In this document: piece after piece, positions 42,979-56,277 of the stretch
How the letters are laid out: each line of letters starts with the position of its first letter
How positions within the stretch are numbered: position 1 is the first letter of the stretch
Assembly (NCBI GenBank): GCA_034770075.1
Contig: JAVJAP010000210.1
Coordinates: 1 to 64,000, forward strand
Length of the DNA stretch: 64,000 nt
Reading direction: 5' to 3'
Source: Aralia elata
Lineage: Eukaryota > Streptophyta > Magnoliopsida > Apiales > Araliaceae
Made by a program: the position numbers and the translations under genes
Notes under the pieces: model-generated
Database searches by the model: none
Told to the model about the DNA's origin: nothing
Seen by the model: the letters and a program-made list of their open reading frames with translations, nothing else

Positions 42979-44701
42979 TGTTAGTTTGCAGAAACATGAA
43001 CATACATATAATCACATGTATAAATAGTGAAAGTATGACATACATCGAATTTAAAATTTTCTACAATCCCAGGAATCACCTTATGTGATATTATTAATTG
43101 AGGAAGGATAAAAGATATACCTTATGAAGATGATGCAACTCCTTGATCAAATCTTTAAGTTCAATCCTTTGATCCTCCACGCTTCTTCGAATCCATGGAT
43201 CAAACGCTAGCTACTTAGTGTGTGTAGCACTTTAAAGGTGTTCTACCAAGATATTATTATTGAAGAAGTGAATTTAGGTTTACTCTAAACCTTGGGTGAC
43301 TAGCCCTAATTCTTTCCCTCTCCTAACTCCTTAGGTTGTAGAGAATTCTTACTAGTATCCAAATACTGACAGTAAAGTGCGTGTTTATGTAACCCTAATC
43401 TATCATAATGACTCTCCTTATATAGACAAATTCCTCCTCCTAAACTTTTTAGGACTTAGGATTTTAATTTAATTCCCAAACTATTTAAGAACTAAATAAT
43501 TTATAATAATAATAATAATAATAATAATAAGACTCCTCTTATTAATTTATAATAAATATTTCTCCAAATATTTAATTATAAATATTAAGCTATTTAATTT
43601 GTTTCACTAATAAATTAAATATGCTTAATTCATTATTATTAAGCCAATTACTCCTAAAATACTATTTCTATTTTGCGTTGTGACCCTTTAGGTTCAATAT
43701 TATGTTGATAGTAGAATAAATAAATTAGAACTATTCTAATATTATTTATAATGAATTAAACTCATTTAATTCAAATATAAATAAATAATATTTATTCTAC
43801 ATTATGAGTGACACCTCTCAGCATATGATGACTATCCAGATAATATGAAATTAACGTTTAATCATAAAGAACCTATTCAGTAAATAGTTACCGTATAATT
43901 CAATCATTCTACCATACATTGTCTCAATCAAATATAAAACATGAAACTTCTGTCAAGTTTTATTTATTTGATCATATGCATTTCGATTCTAAAATGCACA
44001 ACTCTAGTTAATGTAAATTAGAAACTCCTTTCTAATTTTCACTCACCTTGGCCAGGGATTCCTGAGTTATCACTTATTGAATCGCATAGGACATTTGCTT
44101 CCTTTTACTAGAAGTGGTAGATCCTTTGTTGATCATTCACCTACCTTTATGTACACTTTATTATACCCGAATATATCCTATTATACTTCATAAGAGTTTT
44201 AAGGAATATGACAAAGTATAACTCAGAATACACAAGGTACTATGATGATTTTAAGTCCAAGGATCAATTGTACTACTATCACTATATGAACTCCTATTGA
44301 CAGGCGAGTAAAACTCCATTAGGTGTTCCTTTAAGCGAGTCATATTCAATGAACTTATTCTCCAATAAGCACCTACACACTTGCTTTAGTGTATCCACAC
44401 AAATGATTATGAGATCAATCATCCTCTTTATAAGAGCAAGCATAGTGTGTACTAATCTATCCGAATTCAGTAACCCCACATTAGTGATCCATCGATTAGG
44501 AACGTTCTAGTTTTGAGCTATCTAGATTTTATCTAAAGTATTGCTCCAAAACTATGGGTTTATCTCAATTAATTCTACTAATTAAATATGGATAAATAAA
44601 TGCCTTTAAATGAATAAATTCTTTTATTAATAAATGAATAAGATTACAAAGTAAATACTTATCACATCTTATGTGATTGGCTTGAGGGCATACTACTTTC
44701 A
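42979..44701 (-). mobile_element. Copia(-) 3' LTR, 1.7 kb
   Basis: Minus strand starts TGAAAGTAGTATGCCCTC, following the purine tract AAGTGGGAGAT, and ends GCAAACTAACA. Left flank TTCGT (42974-42978). Carries (AAT)n at about 43502-43530. Its U5 end matches 50262-50962 closely, and its start matches the LTRs at 53878 and 60900. Confidence 0.88.
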
Positions 44702-44715
44702 ATCTCCCACTTACA

Positions 44716-47700
44716 CTAAAGCCAATCGCCCTGGTATCTAATACCCATCTTGTCTAAGTGGCGATCAAACTGCTGCTGAGATAATGCTTTAGTAAATGGA
44801 TCTGCAATGTTGTTCTGAGAGTCCACTCTCCTTAAGGTGACATTTTCTCTTTCAATGATTTCTCTAATCAAATAAAAGCGCCACAACACATGTTTGGAGT
44901 TCTGATGAGACCTGGTTTCCTTGACTTGTGCAACAACCCCAATGTTGTCACAATATACATGCACTAATCTTTGAATGCTAGGAACCACTTCAAGTTTTGT
45001 AATGAACTTCTTCATCTAAACAGCTTCCTTTACAGCTTCACTTGCAGCTATGTACTCTGCTTCTATCACTAAATCAGTAACTGTTTGTTGCTTGGAACTC
45101 TTCCAACTCAATGCTCTATAGTTCAAGGTAAAAACATACCTTGAAACGGATTTGTTATCGTCTTGGTCAGTCTAAAAACACGAGTTTGTATAGCGCTCTA
45201 GTTTTAAATCAGACCCACCATACACTAGAAACATATCCTTAGTTCTTCTTAAGTACTTTATGATGTTTTTCGCCGCTTTTTAGTGTTCTTCTTCAGGATT
45301 TGACTAATATCTACTTATCACACTTAGTGCATAAGTAACGTCAGGTCTCGTACATATCATCCCATACATGATAGATACTATCACCGAAGCATAAGACATC
45401 TTACTCATACGATCTTTCTCTTCAAGTATCTTTGGGGACATTTTCTTGGAGAGATTCACTCCGGGGCTCATCGGTATGAGTCATCTCTTGGAGTTTTTCA
45501 TGCTAAATCTCTTTAGCATCGAATCAATATATGTTCCTTGGGTTAAGCCTAACATCCTTTTAGATCTATCTTTATAGATCTTTATCCCCAAAATGTAGGA
45601 TGCTTCTCCCATGTCCTTCATAGAGAAGTGTTTAGACGACCATATCTTTACTGATTATAGCATTGGTATGTCATTCCCAATAAGTAGTGTATCATCAACA
45701 TATAGTACCAAGAATGTCACAACGCTCCCACTGACCTTCTTGTACACACATGGTTTATCCTCGTTCTTGATAAAATCAAACTCTTTGATTGTCTCATCAA
45801 AATGAATGTTCCATCTTCGAATAAGCTTGCTTTAATCCATAAATGGATCGTTATAGCTTACATACTTGATTTGTTCCATTTTTCGAAACAAATCCCTCTG
45901 GTTGTATTATATATACATCCTCTTCTAGTTTCCCATTGAGGAAGACCATTTTCACGTCCATTTGCCAGATCTCGTAATCATAGTAAGCTGCAATCGCAAG
46001 CAAAATTCGAATGGACTTGAGCATTGCTACTAGTGAGAATGTTTCATCATAGTCAACGCCTTACTTTGTTTGAAACCTTTTGCTATTAGTCTGGCCTTAT
46101 AGGTCTCCACCTTGTCATCTACTTTAGTCTTTCTCTTAAAGACCCATTTACACTCTATAGGCATAATGCCTTCTGGAGGGTTAACCAAGTCCACACTTAG
46201 TTTTCATACATGGAGTCCATTTCGAATTTAATGGTCATTTTCTAGTTCTCTGAGTGTTTACTACTTATAGCCTCATCGTATATAATTAGATCATCATCCT
46301 CTATGATGCGTACCTCATCATCATCATCTATGATGAATCCATACCTTTTAGGTATCTTCGGTACTCTTCTAGATTTACGATTCAGTTGTGGTTAGAAGGT
46401 CTACTTAGACAGGTTTATCCATTTGACATGTAGTGGTTTATGATTCTTGAACTTCTTTAAGATCTATTTTTCTCCCACTAGCCCCTTTAAGGACAAACTC
46501 CTTTTCCAAGAAGTTAGCGTGTTTCGCAACAAACACCTTTTACTTAATAGGATTATAGAAATAATACCCTAAACTTTCTTTAAGATATCCCATAAATCTG
46601 CACTTGTCAGATCTTGTCCCAAGCTTATCATTTTGAAACCTTTTCATATAAGCTGGACAACCCCAAATCTTAACATGCTTAAGAATAGGTTTCCTCCCTG
46701 TCCATAACTCATATGGAGTGTTGGGGACGAATTTTGAGGGGACCTTATTTAGTAGATATGCAGCCGTTTCTAGGGCATAACTCCAGAAGGATACTGGAAG
46801 ATCGGTAAACTCATCATAGACTAAACCATGTCTAACAAGGTATGATTTCTCCTTTCAGATACACCATTCAGTTGTGGCGTACTAAGAGGCATCCATTGAG
46901 AGAGAATACCATTATCTTTGAGATGATCTAGAAACTCATTGCTTAAGTATTCCCTTCCTCGATCCGATCGAAGAATCTTAATACTCTTGTCAGTTTGTTT
47001 CTCTACTTCACTTCTGAATTCTTTGAACCTTTCAAATGATTCAGACTTATATTTCATCAAATACATATATTCAAATCTTAAATGATCATCAGTGAATGTA
47101 ATGAAATATGAATACTCTCCTCGAGCATCTGTTTGTCATAGGTCTACACACATCTGTGTGTACCAACTTTAACAACCCTGTAATGGCTCTAAAAGCCTAT
47201 CTTTATGCAATTTGTTTAGTCTTGTTTCATTAATATGACCAAGTCTACAATGCCACATAAATGTATAGTTCATATCATCTCTTTTCCTTTTACTAGTTTG
47301 TTCAATTTACAAAATATTCATGTTAGTCAAGTATATAAAGTCCATCAATTAATTTACCAATTCCAAACAAAACATTATCATTATAAATAGGACAACTATT
47401 GTTCTTGAATATAATATCAAAACTTTCTTTATCCAACAACGGAATAGAAATAATGTTTCTAATGAGAACTGGAATATGGTAACAATTTACTAAATTAATT
47501 GACTTGCTCATAGGCAGTGCTAAAGTATAAGTTCATACGGCTAGTGCAACAATCTGTGTTCCATTCCCCACGCGTAGGACTACTTCCCCTTTATTTAGCC
47601 TTCTACTTTTGCTTAGTCCCTACAAAGAATTGCATATATGAGAACCACAACCGGTATCCAATACCCAAGTAGAACTTTGACTTACAGAAAGATTTATTTT

Positions 47701-48550
47701 AATCATGAATAAGCCTGTATATATAGCTGAAGTTTCACCAAACTTCTTCTGCTTAGCCTCTGCAAGATACTCCTTGTAGTTTCTTTTTCCAGTGTCCAGG
47801 TTTATTGTAGTGGAAGCAAACTCATTTGCTATCCGCATCAGTTTTCTTCTTATTATCCTTGGTTTTTGCCTTTTCTTTTGCCTTATTTGAACTTTTCTTC
47901 TTAGCAAAAGATCCTAAGGTCCTCTTCCTTTTCTTGGAAGACTCATTCACCAGTAAGACTTGGTCTTTCTTGGTTGGAAAGTGACTCTCCCCAGCTTTCA
48001 ACATATTGAGCAATTCAGGCAGGCTGACATTCAGCTTGTTCATGTGGAAATTCACAATAAATTGTGAGTATGAGTCCTAGAGTGACTGCAAGATCAAATC
48101 TTGACTCAACTCTCCATCCATTACAAAACCCAATTGTCCCAATTATTCAATCAAATTGATTATTTTGAGGACATGTGTCTGTATTCTAGATCGAAAGAGC
48201 TCCTTAGATATCTCATATTTGACAGACCTACTATGCTCACCATACAAATCTTGAAGGTGAAACAACATGGTAGGTGCATCCATTTTCTCGTGTTGATGTT
48301 GTACCTTGTTACTCATTGAAGCCAACATGATGCATTGAGCCACAGTCGCATCTTCTTACCACTTTTTAAAAGTAGCAATCTCTTCTTCAGAGGCATTGTC
48401 TACAATAATTGTAGGGACAGACGAATTAAGGACATAAGATTGCTTTTTAGCCGTGAGAACAATTATTAAATTCCTTAACCAATCTGTATAATTCGGTTTG
48501 GTTAACTTATTAGCATACAATATGCTACGCAGTGATAATGAACTAGACAT
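44716..48550 (-). pseudogene. Copia(-) gag-pol polyprotein, heavily broken
   Basis: Minus strand order: gag (MSSSLSLRSILYANKLTKPN, NYTDWLRNL); CCHC region; protease (STWVLDTGCGSHICNSL, near 47620-47700); GAG-pre-integrase; integrase core (KILRSDRGREYLSNEFLDHL, PQLNGVSERRNHTLL at 46821-47066); reverse transcriptase (fragments 45600-46100); and RNase H (YCDNIGVVAQVKETRSHQNS, NIADPFTKALSQQQFDRHLD), ending at 44716. Many stops and shifts. Clearly a sister of the plus-strand copy at 56963-60885, which it matches by eye at roughly 80-85 percent in RNase H. Confidence 0.92.
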
Positions 48551-50244
48551 AGTAAAATTATGTAAATAAAATTATAATAATAACATTAGCATGCATTCAT
48601 TTTATTAATCATCAAAGTAATTAGGTCTTTATTAAAATAATGGCTCCCACTATTTTCATCAAACTGTATGACTCTCCATATATAGTTCGGCATATCTTAA
48701 TTAAAAATTCGTGTAAAATCCGCTTAGTGAGATAAGGATCCTATTGCCATAAATATACAACCTTGTGTGTGCATAAAAAACTATAGATTTATTCAATAGG
48801 TAGACAACTTTTGTCAATTATATCTCCATGTAACTCCTTCCTATTTTGCCATTTAGATTATGATGGTCAAGTATGTGCATATCCGAACTAAAATAATCTA
48901 AGTTAAGTCAGTACTAGTATTTCCATATAAGTGAAAAGAAAAATACGGTACTTGTGTGTGCACAACAAAACATGTATTATTCAATTGCTTATAAACATCG
49001 AATGTAATAAAACTAACATCTCAAATACTTAATATAAGCCTTGTGTGTGCACAATAAACTATATTAAATATTTGATACTCTATTGCTTTATTGTGCTAGA
49101 AGACTACGTCCGACATTCTAAATGTCTTTGAACGTAATCAACTTAATATTTTCGTTCTTGAGGGATTTGTTATTAATTGTCTCATCTTGTTTAGCGCACA
49201 TGTAAATATATATATATATATATATATATAAATACGCGATATTAAACATATATCTCATATATAATAATATATTAATATATATAATCTAGCATGTACATAT
49301 AGAATACTATATTCTACTTAGGATGATTATGGACTTAATTCTAGTTTGGTTCGCTCGAGCCACCAAGTGAACCAAAAGGTCAAACCTAGGGTGCAGGAAT
49401 AAAATTTGAATATAACTATTACATTCAACCCGGGATCCATTACAAATGAGTCTTTAATGCTCCTGCTTTTCAGTTCCAATTTCCTATGTAATTCTACTAA
49501 ATCATATTACAATCTATTTTAATAAAATAGAAATCTTGATCAGTAGTCAAAGAGAAATATATAGGAGGGAGATAGAATTTATATTGAAAATTAGATAGGC
49601 GAGGTACGCAAACCCCATTTATAAAAACCTCATTCATTCATGCATCCATCAAAAATTAAATCCAATCTCATTGGTCAATAGTCCATAATTATCCCCTTTA
49701 TTAACATACATATCATCACATGTTTCAATAAAAGATTATCATGCATGTCATCATATGTATCATTAAAACATTCATCTCATGAATTAAAACATTCCATATA
49801 CAAATTGATATCATTTAATTGTGCAATAAAAATTTGCATGAAATCCAATTTTAAATCAAAATAAACTTCTTTATTTTAATCTAATTTCAAATTAAAATAA
49901 ACTCCTTTAGTTTAATTTAGAATTTTTAAATCGAGAAAACCTGAAAAACAGACGCCTGAGCGCAGCTGCGCCTAGTCCCAGCGCAGCTGCGCTGAAGCAA
50001 TAGCGTCGCTGCGCTGCTTTTAAGTGCTGATGCACTGTAGTATCTTAATGTCAGCACTGTTGTGCTGTTGGCAGCACTGCTGCGTTATGACGTTTTTCAG
50101 ATCGCATTTTAACTTTCAGATCGCAATTTTTGATTTTTTTGTTTCATAAAACATGATTTTATACTAACAAATATGCCCAATTAAATTGTTCTAAACATAT
50201 ATCAATGTATATATCGAATCAAAATAATTAATAATTCACATAAA
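48551..50244 (-). mobile_element. Copia(-) untranslated leader with palindromic repeats
   Basis: About 1.7 kb between primer site and gag ATG, without coding. Contains CTTGTGTGTGCACAA-type palindromes at about 48951 and 49040, a degenerate one at 48761, a (TA)n at 49207-49230, and a GC-rich island at 49950-50100. The long leader is shared with the plus-strand sister (55734-56962). Confidence 0.75.
49950..50100. repeat. GC-rich island of palindromic GCGCAGCTGCGC repeats
   Basis: Within AT-rich DNA, about six degenerate repeats of roughly 20-25 bases. Two carry the perfect palindrome GCGCAGCTGCGC (49960-49971 and 49981-49992, the latter extending to AGCGCAGCTGCGCT). Later units decay to GTCGCTGCGCTGC, GTGCTGATGCACTG, CAGCACTGTTGTGCTG and CAGCACTGCTGCG. 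Sits about 160-310 bases inside the copia(-) 5' LTR edge. The plus-strand sister element has nothing comparable at this place. Confidence 0.85.
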
Positions 50245-50260
50245 GATGACTTTGATGCCA
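50245..50260 (-). other. Copia(-) primer binding site
   Basis: Minus strand TGGCATCAAAGTCATC, one base beyond the LTR end. It corresponds to the initiator-Met tRNA complement (TGGTATCAGAGC) with a few changes. Confidence 0.7.
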
Positions 50261-50261
50261 C

Positions 50262-50782
50262 TATTAGTTTGCAGAAACATGAACATACATACAATCACAT
50301 GTATAAATAGCGGAAGCATGGTATAAATTGAATTTAAAATTTTCTACAGTCCCAAGAATCACCTTATGCGATATTATTAACTGAGGAAGGATAAAAGATA
50401 TACCTTATGAAGATGATGCAACTCCTTGATCAAATCTTCAAGTTTCAATCCTTTGATCCTCCACGCTTCTTCGAATCCACGGATCAAATGCTAGCTACTC
50501 AGTGTGTGTAGCACTCTAAAGGTGATCCACCAAGAGATTATTGTTGAAGAACTGAATTTAGGTTTACTCTAAACCTTGGGTGGCTAGCCCTAATTATCTC
50601 CCTCTTCTAACTCCTCAGATTGTATAGAATTCTTACGTAGTATCCAAATACTGACAGTAAAGTGTGTGTGTGTGTGTGTAACCCTAATCTATCATAAGGG
50701 CTCTCCTTAAATTCCTCCTCCTAAACTCTTTTGGACTTAGGGTTTTAATTTAATTCCCAAAATATTTAGGAACTAAATAATT

Positions 50783-50838
<56 letters not shown>

Positions 50839-50962
50839 GACTCCTCTTATTAATTTATAATTAGTATTTTTCTAAATACTTAATTATAAATATTAAGCCA
50901 TTTAATTTATTCTACTAATAAATTAAATATACTTAATTCATTATTATTAAGCCAATTACTTC
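50262..50962 (-). mobile_element. Copia(-) 5' LTR, truncated by SIRE-like insertion
   Basis: Matches 42979-43663 at high identity, including the (AAT)n tract (here longer, 50784-50837). It stops at AATTACTTC|TGTTAGG, where the plus-strand SIRE-like LTR starts. The remaining roughly 1.0 kb of LTR is missing from the window. Confidence 0.88.
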
Positions 50963-53362
50963 TGTTAGGAATCTGCATGTAGATTAGGATGATTTAATGA
51001 GGGGGAGAACATTAAAGAATCTACATGAGATTACCAATGTATGAGATTTGATAATGGGATTTTTAAAGTATATTTGTAAAACGTAAGTTTTATGAAATCT
51101 TTAATAAAATGATGAATGTACGAGGACTTAGAATATAAAAAGATCAAACATATTAGGTTTATCTCACTAAGTGGATCCAAGTGAATGTAGCATGCATACA
51201 TGAACTGATTGACTGAAGTATACTTATGAAAGAGAAGCTTTGTAAAGTCCTTAAGAAACAAATGTACAAGGACTTAGAATTGAAAAGATCAAAATTGGTA
51301 GGTTGATCTTAGTTATCATTACGTGATGAACAAATGATTAAAGTATATTTATAATGATAAATTTTGTAAAGTCCTTAAGAAACACATGTACAAGGACTTA
51401 GAATAGAAAGATCAAAACTGTTAGGTTGATCTTAACAAAGCTTTCTATGTATAAGTCAATAGGACCAACTGATCGTAGAGTTACTCTACCAAATTGTAGT
51501 ATGATCACAAACAGCAAAGTTAGCTCTATCACTAAGCACACAAGACAAAGATTGTAGAGCTCTTCTATGAGCCATGGAGATAAGATGGAGATCAAACAAG
51601 AGAAAGCTGATCATAGAAGGATATACTCTAAGAATGTTTGAGTATAGTCCTAATCATAAGGAATCTTTGGAATGTCTCTACAAAGACTAAATTGCAAAAG
51701 TACTCTGCCTGATCATAAAGAATAAGTTAGTTCGCAGAGTAAACAATATTTCGTAGAGCAGTAGCTGATATTGTAATGCAACAAAGAGATAGCCAGATCG
51801 TAGAGCTATTTTCGGCATCATAGAGTTGCGAAAATGTTCAGAGAATAAAGAGAAGTCTACTAAAGTCTGCCCAAGCATCAAAAAATACTCATTCATAGAG
51901 CAGACAGTAGAGCAGTAATGAAGTTCTAATCGTAGAGCAAAATATAAAGATCAACTCTGCGATTATCTTCACTTTACTAATATTAAAAATCGTAGAGTTG
52001 TCTCGACCATCATAGAGCAGATCGTAGAGCTACCTCATTCATCGTAGAGCAGAACGTCGAAGTGAAGCTAGTCAAGACTTTACGTTCTTCACCAAACTCG
52101 ACGACTAAGACAAGCTTGAAGAACATGTTAGGATGATCATGAGTCTGACAAGTACAAAACATTGCAGAGTATTACAGAGCAAAGATTTCAAGAATGTTTC
52201 TCACCATCTTCAAATTCAGAAAGAGGATCAATACGAAGCTATGTCTAAATAGCTAGAATGAAGATGTGACATTACTAAAGTTTGGTAGAAGAGTCTGCAG
52301 TCTGATGGGACGTTGGCAGAGTCGAAAGCTATATGTCTACCTACCCTCAAAGAAGTTGTTAGAGAATATCTTGGAGCAGAACAATAAATGCACCAATGGA
52401 TACTTTGCAACGGGAAGTGTTTTTGAAAAGACTATAAATAGCTTCAAGAATTCAAGAGAAAGAGGTGGTGAAAAGAAAAAAAATAGAAGTGAAATTAGAG
52501 TGGCAAATCAGAAGGCCAAATGTAAGAACCACTCTACGATTCACCAAGAATACACAAAGCTGAATTAATGAATAAGTAGAGCAATACAACTCTACGACTC
52601 AAGATATGTTAAAAGCTGCTGAGTACCAGAAGGAGTCATGCCTTAAAGCAAAAAATCAGCAGCATCTTGGAGATGATATTAACCAAGCTGCTAAGTACTA
52701 GAAGAAAACGGAGCTTCATTGCAAAGCTTAGCAGTACCTCAAACACAATTATTCAATTGTGATTTGCTTGATCTTAGTGATCATTATACTAAGTTGAAGA
52801 AACTTGAAGAGGGTTAGGAGTCCTGGACTGAATGTCCGAATTCCAAGTTGAAGAAACTTGAAGAGGGCTAGGAGTCCTGGACTGAGTGTCCGAATTCCAA
52901 GTTAAAAAAACTTAAAGAGGTCTAAGTGTCCTAGACTAAGTGTCTGATTCCCAAGTTGAAGATACTTAAAGGAATCTTAGTGATTAAGTTGTAAATGGTC
53001 GTAGTGACCTTATCATTAGTGGATATCCTGCTCGGTGGAGTGGAAGAGTGAAAGAGTGGATTATGAGTTATTCAGTCTCCGAACCACTCAAAACATTTTG
53101 TGTCATTTACTTTATGTCATTTACATTCTGTCAATATATATTGTTATATCTGCTATGAATGTTCCATCTATAAGACTAAATTTAGATCTGTGATTTACTT
53201 AATCTTTAAGGAGGCTTTTCCAAAGAATATTCCGTTGTGCATAATCAATACTAATTAACTGATTACTTGGTAATATATCTTTAATTAATTTGAAAAGAAA
53301 AAGTTTTTAGAGATCTATTTAACCCCCCTTCTAGATCTCTAGTGTGTCTTTGGGAAACAACA
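50963..53362 (+). mobile_element. SIRE-like copia 5' LTR, 2.4 kb, plus orientation
   Basis: Starts TGTTAGGAATCTGCATG and ends GGAAACAACA, directly followed by a primer site. It contains about nine exact TCGTAGAG/CTCTACGA copies (51473-52592) plus many one-mismatch versions. A roughly 63-bp tandem repeat at 52795-52975 includes CCAAGTTGAAGAAACTTGAAG. The shared terminal AACCCCCCTTCTAGATCTC block ties it to the minus-strand LTR at 40659. Confidence 0.85.
52795..52975 (+). repeat. 63-bp tandem repeat, three imperfect copies, in SIRE-like LTR
   Basis: Unit: AAGTTGAAGAAACTTGAAGAGG, then GAGTCCTGGACTGA(A/G)TGTCCGAATTCC. The first two copies are nearly identical and the third has more changes. The unit is itself rich in short inverted repeats (GTTTCTTCAAC/GTTGAAGAAAC). 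Confidence 0.85.
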
Positions 53363-53364
53363 AG

Positions 53365-53379
53365 TGGTATCAAAGCAGG
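53365..53379 (+). other. SIRE-like primer binding site
   Basis: TGGTATCAAAGCAGG, two bases beyond the LTR end; the initiator-Met tRNA complement with the AGCAGG extension typical of SIRE/Maximus-type copia elements. Confidence 0.8.
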
Positions 53380-53399
53380 TTCTCACGAATATTTAAAGC

Positions 53400-53877
53400 T
53401 TACACTTTGAGTTGATCCATGACACTAAATAAAACTAGTTCTAAACTTGGTATATAGTGAGAGTAGGATACCACTTATAAATGAAGATGAGCTTACATGT
53501 TGCAAATTGTATGTGCAAGCATATATATGAATGTTGATGATGAAATGCTTGATGCTATCCAGAGTAATCCATGTGCGAAATCTTTGTCAAGCTGGGCCCT
53601 GATGAGGGATGGGAATGGCACCGGTTCTGGCCATGCTAGACGCGGATGAAGTTATCGCTATTACCACATGAGTTTAGTAAGGTTGAGATCAATCAGCAGA
53701 TCGAGCAATCCAACCATAAGAAAGAGCAGGTGCAGCTAAAGCTAAGGATTCTTTATTTATAGCATTGAACGATGATGTGCTTGAAGATATCATGGTCTGC
53801 ACCTCTGCCAAAGGAGTCTGAGAAGCTATGCTAACCGTGATCAAGGCCAAAACTAAATGTTAATCCAATCATATCTC
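53400..53877 (+). pseudogene. SIRE-like gag, N-terminal part, degenerate
   Basis: Plus strand: a segment reading KDSLFIALNDDVLEDIMVCT, then SAKGV, a stop in place of Trp, and EAMLTVIKAKTK resembles the start of the UBN2-type gag domain. It is cut at 53877 by a copia element and continues in the same order at 62818. Confidence 0.65.
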
Positions 53878-55091
53878 TGAAAGTAGTATGTACATAAGCC
53901 AATCATATTTGATATGATGTAGCATATATTTTGTAATCTTACTCATTTATTAATAAAAGAATTGATTTTCTTAAAAGGCATTTTACATTATCTACATGGT
54001 GTTGTTATATTAAATACGATAAACCCATAGTTTTGATCAATGCTTTTAGAATCATGATGGTGATCATGCTAATGAGATCTAAATTCTAGATAGTTCACAA
54101 ACTAAAATCGTTCCTAATTGTTTGATTACTAAAAGGGGATTAGTGAATTCGGATAGATTAGTACATACGTTGCTTGCTCTTAAAAAGAGGATGATTGATC
54201 TCATAATCATTTGTATGGAGACACTAAAGCAAGTATGTAGGTGCTTATTAGAGAATAAGTTCACTGAACGTGGCTCACTAAGGAATACCTAATGGAGTTT
54301 TACTTGCCTGTCAATAGGAATTCCTCTAGTGATAGTAGTACAAGTGATCCTTGAACTTGAGATCATCATAGTATCTTGTGTATGATGAGTTATACTTTGA
54401 CATGTCCCTTAAAACCTTTAGGGTATAACAAAGAGTATGATTGGGTATAATTAGTTGTATATGGAGATAGGTGAATGATCAATAAAGAATCTATCTCGTC
54501 TAGTAAAAGATGTGAATGTCTTATGTGATTCGATAAATGACAACTGAGTAGTTCTTGGCCAAGACAGAATGAAATTAGAAAGGAGTTTCTAATTTGCGTT
54601 ATTTAGAGTTGTGCATTTGGGAATCATAATACATATAATTAAATAAAATAAGACTTGACAGTAAATCTATGTCTTATATTTAATTGAGATATTGTATGAT
54701 AGAAGAATTGAATTGTACGGTAACTATTCACTAAAAGGTTTTTTTGTGATTAATGTTGAAATATTTATTATCTGAAAAGTCGTTGATCTCTAAGGGGCTT
54801 ACCCTTATTGTAGAATAGATGTTATTTATTTAAATGAATTAAATATTTTAATTTATTTATTTAAATAAGATTAGAATTATTCTAACTGATTTATTCACAA
54901 CCGGTTTAATATGGAGAACCTAAAGGGTCACACCGCAAAAGGAAAAATATTTATTTAAGAAGTAAATAACATAATTGTAATAATAAGTTAAGTGTATTTA
55001 ATTTAGTCTATGAAGATAGAATAAATTAAATACCTTAATATTTATTATTTAATATTTTAGAAATATTAAATATAAATTAATAAGAGGAGTC

Positions 55092-55126
<35 letters not shown>

Positions 55127-55718
55127 ATTACTATTATTTAATTCCTAATAGGGATTGAGAATTAATTAATAGAAGTACTCTCTCTCTTTCATGAATTCCT
55201 AATTAGGTTAGGAGCATAATTAATTAAAGGAGTTTAATTAGAATAGAAACCCTAATCTTAAATAGTTTAGGGAAGGGTTTTTCCTACATCTATAAATAAG
55301 AAAGGTCTTATCATAGATTAGAGTTACACACTCTTGTATAAGAATTGTGGAGAGTACTTGCAATTTCTATAGAGATAGAAGCTAGGTTTTGCCAACACCC
55401 ATCTTCTTGAATAGATATTATTTCTTGGTGGATCACCTCTAGAGGCCAAACACTTGGGTGACTAACGTTGATCAAAGGATAGAATTTAATCGGTGGAATT
55501 CAAGGAGAACGCGAAGGAATTGGAGGTAAACTTGTACCTGAGGAAGCTAGAATTATACAAGGGTATAATTCTTATTCTCCATCTCTTTCATTTAATTAAT
55601 AATTGTGCATAAAGAAAGATCATGGTGATGGTTTGTATAAATTTTAAAATTTGATTTTATCGCGCTTCCGCTTTATTTATGTAATTTGATTGCATGTTCG
55701 CGTTATACAAACCTAAAA
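53878..55718 (+). mobile_element. Copia(+) 5' LTR
   Basis: Starts TGAAAGTAGTATGTACAT and ends ACAAACCTAAAA before the primer site. Contains (TTA/ATT)n at about 55093-55135 and a probable TATA box near 55291 (TATAAATAAG). Confidence 0.88.
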
Positions 55719-55719
55719 G

Positions 55720-55733
55720 TGGTATCAAGAGCC
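55720..55733 (+). other. Copia(+) primer binding site
   Basis: TGGTATCAAGAGCC, one base after the LTR; initiator-Met tRNA complement with one extra A. Confidence 0.85.
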
Positions 55734-56234
55734 AAACTTTATGCGAATTATTAATTGTTTTGATTCCGTATATGTATGGATATGTGTTTGGAACAATTTA
55801 TTGGGCATAATATGTTGTATAAAATCATGGGTTTTGAAAATAATTGCAGAAAATCGAGTTTTGGATGAAAAACTGATCAAATTCGCGACTGCAGGAAAAT
55901 TCAGAAAACTGTTTTGACGATGTAAATTCTATCTTCCTCCTATGTACTTCCCCTTGACTGCTGATCAATGTTTCTATTTATTTTAAATAGTTTATGTAAT
56001 AGGACTAGTTAGAATTATTTTGAAGAATTGGAGACAAAGGAGCAAGTAGCACTTGAAGACCCGGTTGTAATGGAGCCCGGGATTTAAATGTAATAGTTAT
56101 ATTTAAATTTAATTCTTGCACCCTAGGTTTGACCTTTTGGTTCACTTGGTGGCTCTAGTGAACTAAACTAGAATAAAAGTCCATAATCAATCCGGGTAGA
56201 ATATAGTATTCTATATGTGCATGCTTACTATATA

Positions 56235-56277
<43 letters not shown>

